The notes beneath the pieces are model-generated. The model did no database searches. It saw only the letters and a list, made by a program, of their open reading frames with translations, and was not told where the DNA came from. A stretch of 64,000 nucleotides of DNA from Synechococcus sp. BO 8801. GTDB lineage: Bacteria; Cyanobacteriota; Cyanobacteriia; PCC-6307; Cyanobiaceae. The stretch spans positions 79,315 to 143,314 of the forward strand of contig NZ_NQKY01000001.1 of NCBI RefSeq assembly GCF_002252675.1, read 5' to 3'. The translations under genes and the position numbers were made by a program. Positions 61,689 to 64,000 of the stretch are shown here, piece after piece. Position 1 is the stretch's first letter. Every line of letters starts with the position of its first letter.

Positions 61689-61971
61689 CGAGTTGCTGGC
61701 GGCGGGAAGCGAGCATCAGCTTCCGGGCCTGGGCCAGGAGCTGGAAGACGCCCTTGTCGATCACTTCATAGAACACCAGGCTGCCTTCGGGACGGCGACG
61801 CACCACCCCGGCGATCGTCAGCAGCTTGAGATGCTTGGACACGAGGGCCTGGCTGAGGCCGGTCTTCTCGACGACGGCCGTGACGTTCAGGGGGCCCGGC
61901 CGCAGGGTCTCAAGCACGGTGAGCCGGTTGGGCTCGGAGAACACCTTGAAGTAGTCGGCCAGAGATTCCAT
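61666..61971 (-). CDS. ArsR-family repressor without Cys
   Basis: A 101-residue winged-helix regulator starting at ATG 61971. MESLADYFKVFSEPNRLTVLETL and VTAVVEKTGLSQALVSKHLKLL are characteristic of ArsR. There is no Cys at all, so the thiol metal or persulfide sites of ArsR, SmtB or SqrR are absent and the signal is unknown. Divergent from the AcsF paralogue, whose 146-base control region contains repeated GTGA/TCAC elements; it probably regulates that gene pair. Confidence 0.88.
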   Translation of the reverse strand: MESLADYFKVFSEPNRLTVLETLRPGPLNVTAVVEKTGLSQALVSKHLKLLTIAGVVRRRPEGSLVFYEVIDKGVFQLLAQARKLMLASRRQQLDALAAIL

Positions 61972-62037
61972 CGACCGCAGCGAAGCCCGGGATGGTGGCG
62001 AGGCTACCACGCTTGCGTCTCAGACTGTTGATACAGA

Positions 62038-62085
62038 ATCGTGAAACCACAGGTCTGCTTCACCTGGATCACGTAGTATCACGAT
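62038..62085. promoter_or_regulatory. Repeated GTGA/TCAC elements in the arsR-acsF gap
   Basis: Contains ATCGTGA (62038-62044) and its perfect inverse TCACGAT (62079-62085), plus internal TTCAC and GATCAC copies. GTGAA-N13-TTCAC at 62041-62063 is another inverted repeat. Multiple overlapping arms between the divergent arsR and acsF genes suggest an operator for the ArsR protein. Confidence 0.45.
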
Positions 62086-62117
62086 GTCGTTATGACGCGA
62101 GCCAGCGTCGCCCCCTG

Positions 62118-63146
62118 ATGACCGCCACCCTCTCCACCCCTGCTGCGGCGCCCCACCTGCGGGAAGACCTGCTGACCCCGCGCTTCTACACGACCCAGAT
62201 CGCCAAGGCGGCCCGCACGGATCTGGAGCCGCAGCGGCCGGCCTTCGACGCGATGCTCGCCGAGATGGAGGCGGACTACAACCGCGACCACTTCGATCGC
62301 AAGGCACCGCTGGACCGGCTCCGGGACCTGAGTCCTGAGGAGAAGGAGGCGTATGAGAGCTACCTGGTGCGCTCCTGCGTGTCGGAGTTCTCCGGTTTCC
62401 TGCTGTTCAAGGAGCTTTCCCGGCGGCTCCTCCAGGCGCAGCGTCCCGAGATGGGGCGGCTGTTCCAGCTGATGGCCCGCGATGAGGCCCGCCATGCCGG
62501 TTTCCTCAACCGGGCCCTGGTGGCCGAGGGCATCGAGATCGACCTGCCCAGCCTCAGCACCAAGCGGCCGATCACCTGGTTTCCCCTGAGCTGGGTGCTT
62601 TACAGCGTCTTCCTGTCGGAGAAGATCGGCTACTGGCGGTACATCCTCATCGACCGCCATCTCAAGGCCCACCCCGACAGCAACTTCGCGCCGCTGTTCG
62701 ATTTCTTCGAGCCCTGGTGCCAGGACGAGAATCGCCATGGCGACATCTTCAACATGCTGATCCGCTGCTGGCCGGCCCTGCGCCAGGGGCTGCGCGGCAA
62801 GTTGCTGAGTCGCTTCTTCCTGTGGTCGGTGTTTCTCACCCACAGCCTCACGGTCTGTGAGCGCGGCGAGTTCTACGGGATCCTGGGGATGGACCCGGAG
62901 GCCTTCGACGCCGAGGTGATGCGTCAGACCAACCGCACGGCCCGCCGGGCCTTCCCCTGGGTGTTCGATCTGGAATCCGGCGGCTTCATCGCCCTGCGGG
63001 ATCGCCTTGTCGCCTGCTTCCAGGAGATGGGCGCCGCCCGCCGCCAGGGGGCCGGCCCCTGGCGCCAGATCGGCCTGAGGCTGCGCTTCGGCGGGCTGCT
63101 GTGGCGGCAGTTCTGGCAGCCGATGGTGCGGGCGGAGGCGGGCTGA
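62118..63146 (+). CDS. acsF: AcsF-family Mg-protoporphyrin IX monomethyl ester cyclase homologue
   Basis: A 342-residue diiron protein starting at ATG 62118. AcsF/ChlE motifs: LTPRFYTT, RSCVSEFSGFLLFKELSRRL with Glu90, LMARDEARHAGFLN with Glu123 and His126, SEKIGYWRYI, and WCQDENRHGD with Glu204 and His207. It catalyses, or once catalysed, formation of the fifth (isocyclic) ring of chlorophyll. The linkage to an ArsR repressor and an ADO-like gene, and a divergent C-terminus (RRAFPWVFDLESGGF...), suggest a specialised or condition-specific paralogue, though it could be the only copy. Confidence 0.85.
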   Translation: MTATLSTPAAAPHLREDLLTPRFYTTQIAKAARTDLEPQRPAFDAMLAEMEADYNRDHFDRKAPLDRLRDLSPEEKEAYESYLVRSCVSEFSGFLLFKELSRRLLQAQRPEMGRLFQLMARDEARHAGFLNRALVAEGIEIDLPSLSTKRPITWFPLSWVLYSVFLSEKIGYWRYILIDRHLKAHPDSNFAPLFDFFEPWCQDENRHGDIFNMLIRCWPALRQGLRGKLLSRFFLWSVFLTHSLTVCERGEFYGILGMDPEAFDAEVMRQTNRTARRAFPWVFDLESGGFIALRDRLVACFQEMGAARRQGAGPWRQIGLRLRFGGLLWRQFWQPMVRAEAG

Positions 63147-63222
63147 GCCCGGGCTGCCCGCGGCTTTCCCTGCGGCCTCCACCAGCGGATCGTTCAGCTC
63201 CTGTTCCCTTGCTTCCTCTCCC

Positions 63223-63912
63223 ATGCCCCAGCCCCATCTGAGCGCCGCCTACTGCGACGCCTACAGCCGCATCAACGCCCTGGTGATCGTGGGTGAGGGC
63301 CTGGCGGACAGCCACTTCCGCCTGCTGGCCGGCCTCCTTCCGGAGGACCGGGACGACCTGCTGCGGCTCGCCGCCATGGAGGGGCACCATGCCCGCGACT
63401 TCTCCGGCTGCGGCAGGCAGCTGGGGATCCGCCCGGATCTGCCGCTGGCGCGCCGGCTGTTTTCGCCGCTGCATCGCCTGTTCCGTGAGGCTGTGAGCAG
63501 CGGCGACCGCGTCAGCGCCCTGGTGATCCAGTGCCTGATCGTGGAAAGCTTCGCCGTGGCCGCCTACCGCTGCTACCAGCCGGTGGCCGACCCCTTCGCC
63601 GCGCCGATCATCGAGTCGGTGCTCACCGATGAGGCCGAACACCTCGAGTACGGCGGACGCTGGCTGGCGGCCTGGTTCCCGGAGGTGGCCGCACCGATCG
63701 CGGCCTGCTGCGAGCGCGCCCTGCCGATCGTGCTGGCCATGCTCCAGAGCGTCCGCGACGACCTGACCGCCATCGGCATCAATCCCACCGACCTGGTGGG
63801 CGAATTCGTGGGCTGCTTCCAGGCGGCGATTGAGATGGTGGGCTTCCCCCCGTCCCAGGCCCGCGCTCTGGTGGCGCGACTGGCTGGCCGGGCGGTGGAG
63901 GTGGCGGCCTAG
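63223..63912 (+). CDS. Divergent aldehyde-deformylating-oxygenase-like diiron protein
   Basis: A 229-residue ferritin-like protein. All six diiron ligands of cyanobacterial ADO are conserved in position: Glu25, Glu53, His56, Glu108, Glu137 and His140. DAYSRINA at residues 12-19 and VADPF are strong ADO signatures. Elsewhere it differs: EGHHARDF for the usual EQRHMKGF and a Gly at GG after LEY. ADO turns fatty aldehydes into alkanes and normally sits beside acyl-ACP reductase, which is not present here. It is coupled by position (76-base gap) to the AcsF paralogue. Alkane production is therefore not assured. Confidence 0.75.
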   Translation: MPQPHLSAAYCDAYSRINALVIVGEGLADSHFRLLAGLLPEDRDDLLRLAAMEGHHARDFSGCGRQLGIRPDLPLARRLFSPLHRLFREAVSSGDRVSALVIQCLIVESFAVAAYRCYQPVADPFAAPIIESVLTDEAEHLEYGGRWLAAWFPEVAAPIAACCERALPIVLAMLQSVRDDLTAIGINPTDLVGEFVGCFQAAIEMVGFPPSQARALVARLAGRAVEVAA

Positions 63913-63913
63913 G

Positions 63914-64000
63914 TCAGAACCCCGCCTCATCGAGCATGCCGCGCAGCACCTCGGCGCTGTGGCGCAGCTGCCCCATCTCCTTCTCGGTCAGGGCCATCTG
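63914..64000 (-). CDS. 3' end of a minus-strand gene, possibly malate/lactate dehydrogenase
   Basis: Only the last 28 codons are inside the window, ending in a TGA at 63914-63916. The C-terminal residues (LTEKEMGQLRHSAEVLRGMLDEAG) are helical and resemble the end of lactate/malate dehydrogenases, but this is too short for a secure identification. Confidence 0.35.
   Translation of the reverse strand, partial: QMALTEKEMGQLRHSAEVLRGMLDEAGF

Overview
The window is a dense, very GC-rich stretch of a cyanobacterial chromosome. It is most like the picocyanobacterial Synechococcus/Cyanobium group. The evidence is the combination of a C5-pathway hemL, an AcsF-type Mg-protoporphyrin cyclase homologue, an aldehyde-deformylating-oxygenase homologue, plant-type ferredoxin, glycolate dehydrogenase, and a pstS/ptrA/phoB/phoR cluster of the kind known in marine Synechococcus. 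No rRNA, tRNA or CRISPR array was recognised. Genes are tightly packed, and many pairs overlap by 1-4 bases (ATGA/GTGA).

Layout. 1-3.3 kb: 3' part of a gamma-glutamyltransferase gene, a HdeD-like membrane protein, a secreted protein and a K+ channel. 3.2-7.9 kb: an NDH-2 gene, then a less GC-rich block with a membrane alpha/beta-hydrolase, then a truncated second copy of the NDH-2 5' end. 8.0-12.8 kb: a zinc-acquisition operon (COG0523 GTPase, WD40 protein, znuA-znuC-znuB) behind a probable Zur box. 12.7-17.7 kb: a DEDDh exonuclease, an autotransporter and a small membrane protein whose start lies in a hairpin. 17.8-24.7 kb, minus strand: hemL, a branched-chain/neutral amino acid ABC transporter and a Kv-like channel. 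24.7-29.2 kb: glcD, a small secreted protein, chrA and a class II amidotransferase. 29.2-36.1 kb: sulfate uptake (two SbpA proteins, CysA, CysT, CysW) with Rrf2 and CysR-like regulators.

36.1-41.9 kb: surface-glycan genes (GT25, UDP-galactopyranose mutase), a MIOX-family diiron protein, a CDF exporter, a sulfide:quinone oxidoreductase and a lone cNMP-binding protein. 41.9-49.8 kb: glycogen phosphorylase, a coupled pair made of an RCK/TrkA-N membrane protein and a degenerate pyruvate kinase homologue, and CorA. 49.8-54.5 kb: a phosphate-response cluster (PstS/SphX, CHAD protein, PtrA-like Crp regulator, PhoB, PhoR) with Pho boxes. 54.5-57.7 kb: an aminotransferase and an ExbB-ExbD-ExbD-TonB-like operon. 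57.8-61.7 kb: cysteine synthase, ferredoxin, glutathione reductase and a pentapeptide protein. 61.7-63.9 kb: an ArsR repressor divergent from an AcsF paralogue and a divergent ADO-like protein. The window closes in the C-terminus of a minus-strand gene.

Common themes are nutrient acquisition with local regulators (Zn/Zur, sulfate/CysR, phosphate/PhoB-PtrA), sulfur and redox metabolism (SQR, CysK, Gor, ferredoxin), and several diiron-oxygenase-type proteins of unassigned substrate. The less expected items are the start-codon hairpin at 17.7 kb, the MIOX-like gene, the ArsR-AcsF-ADO group, the RCK/pyruvate-kinase-like pair and the hydrolase insertion bracketed by duplicated ndh sequence.
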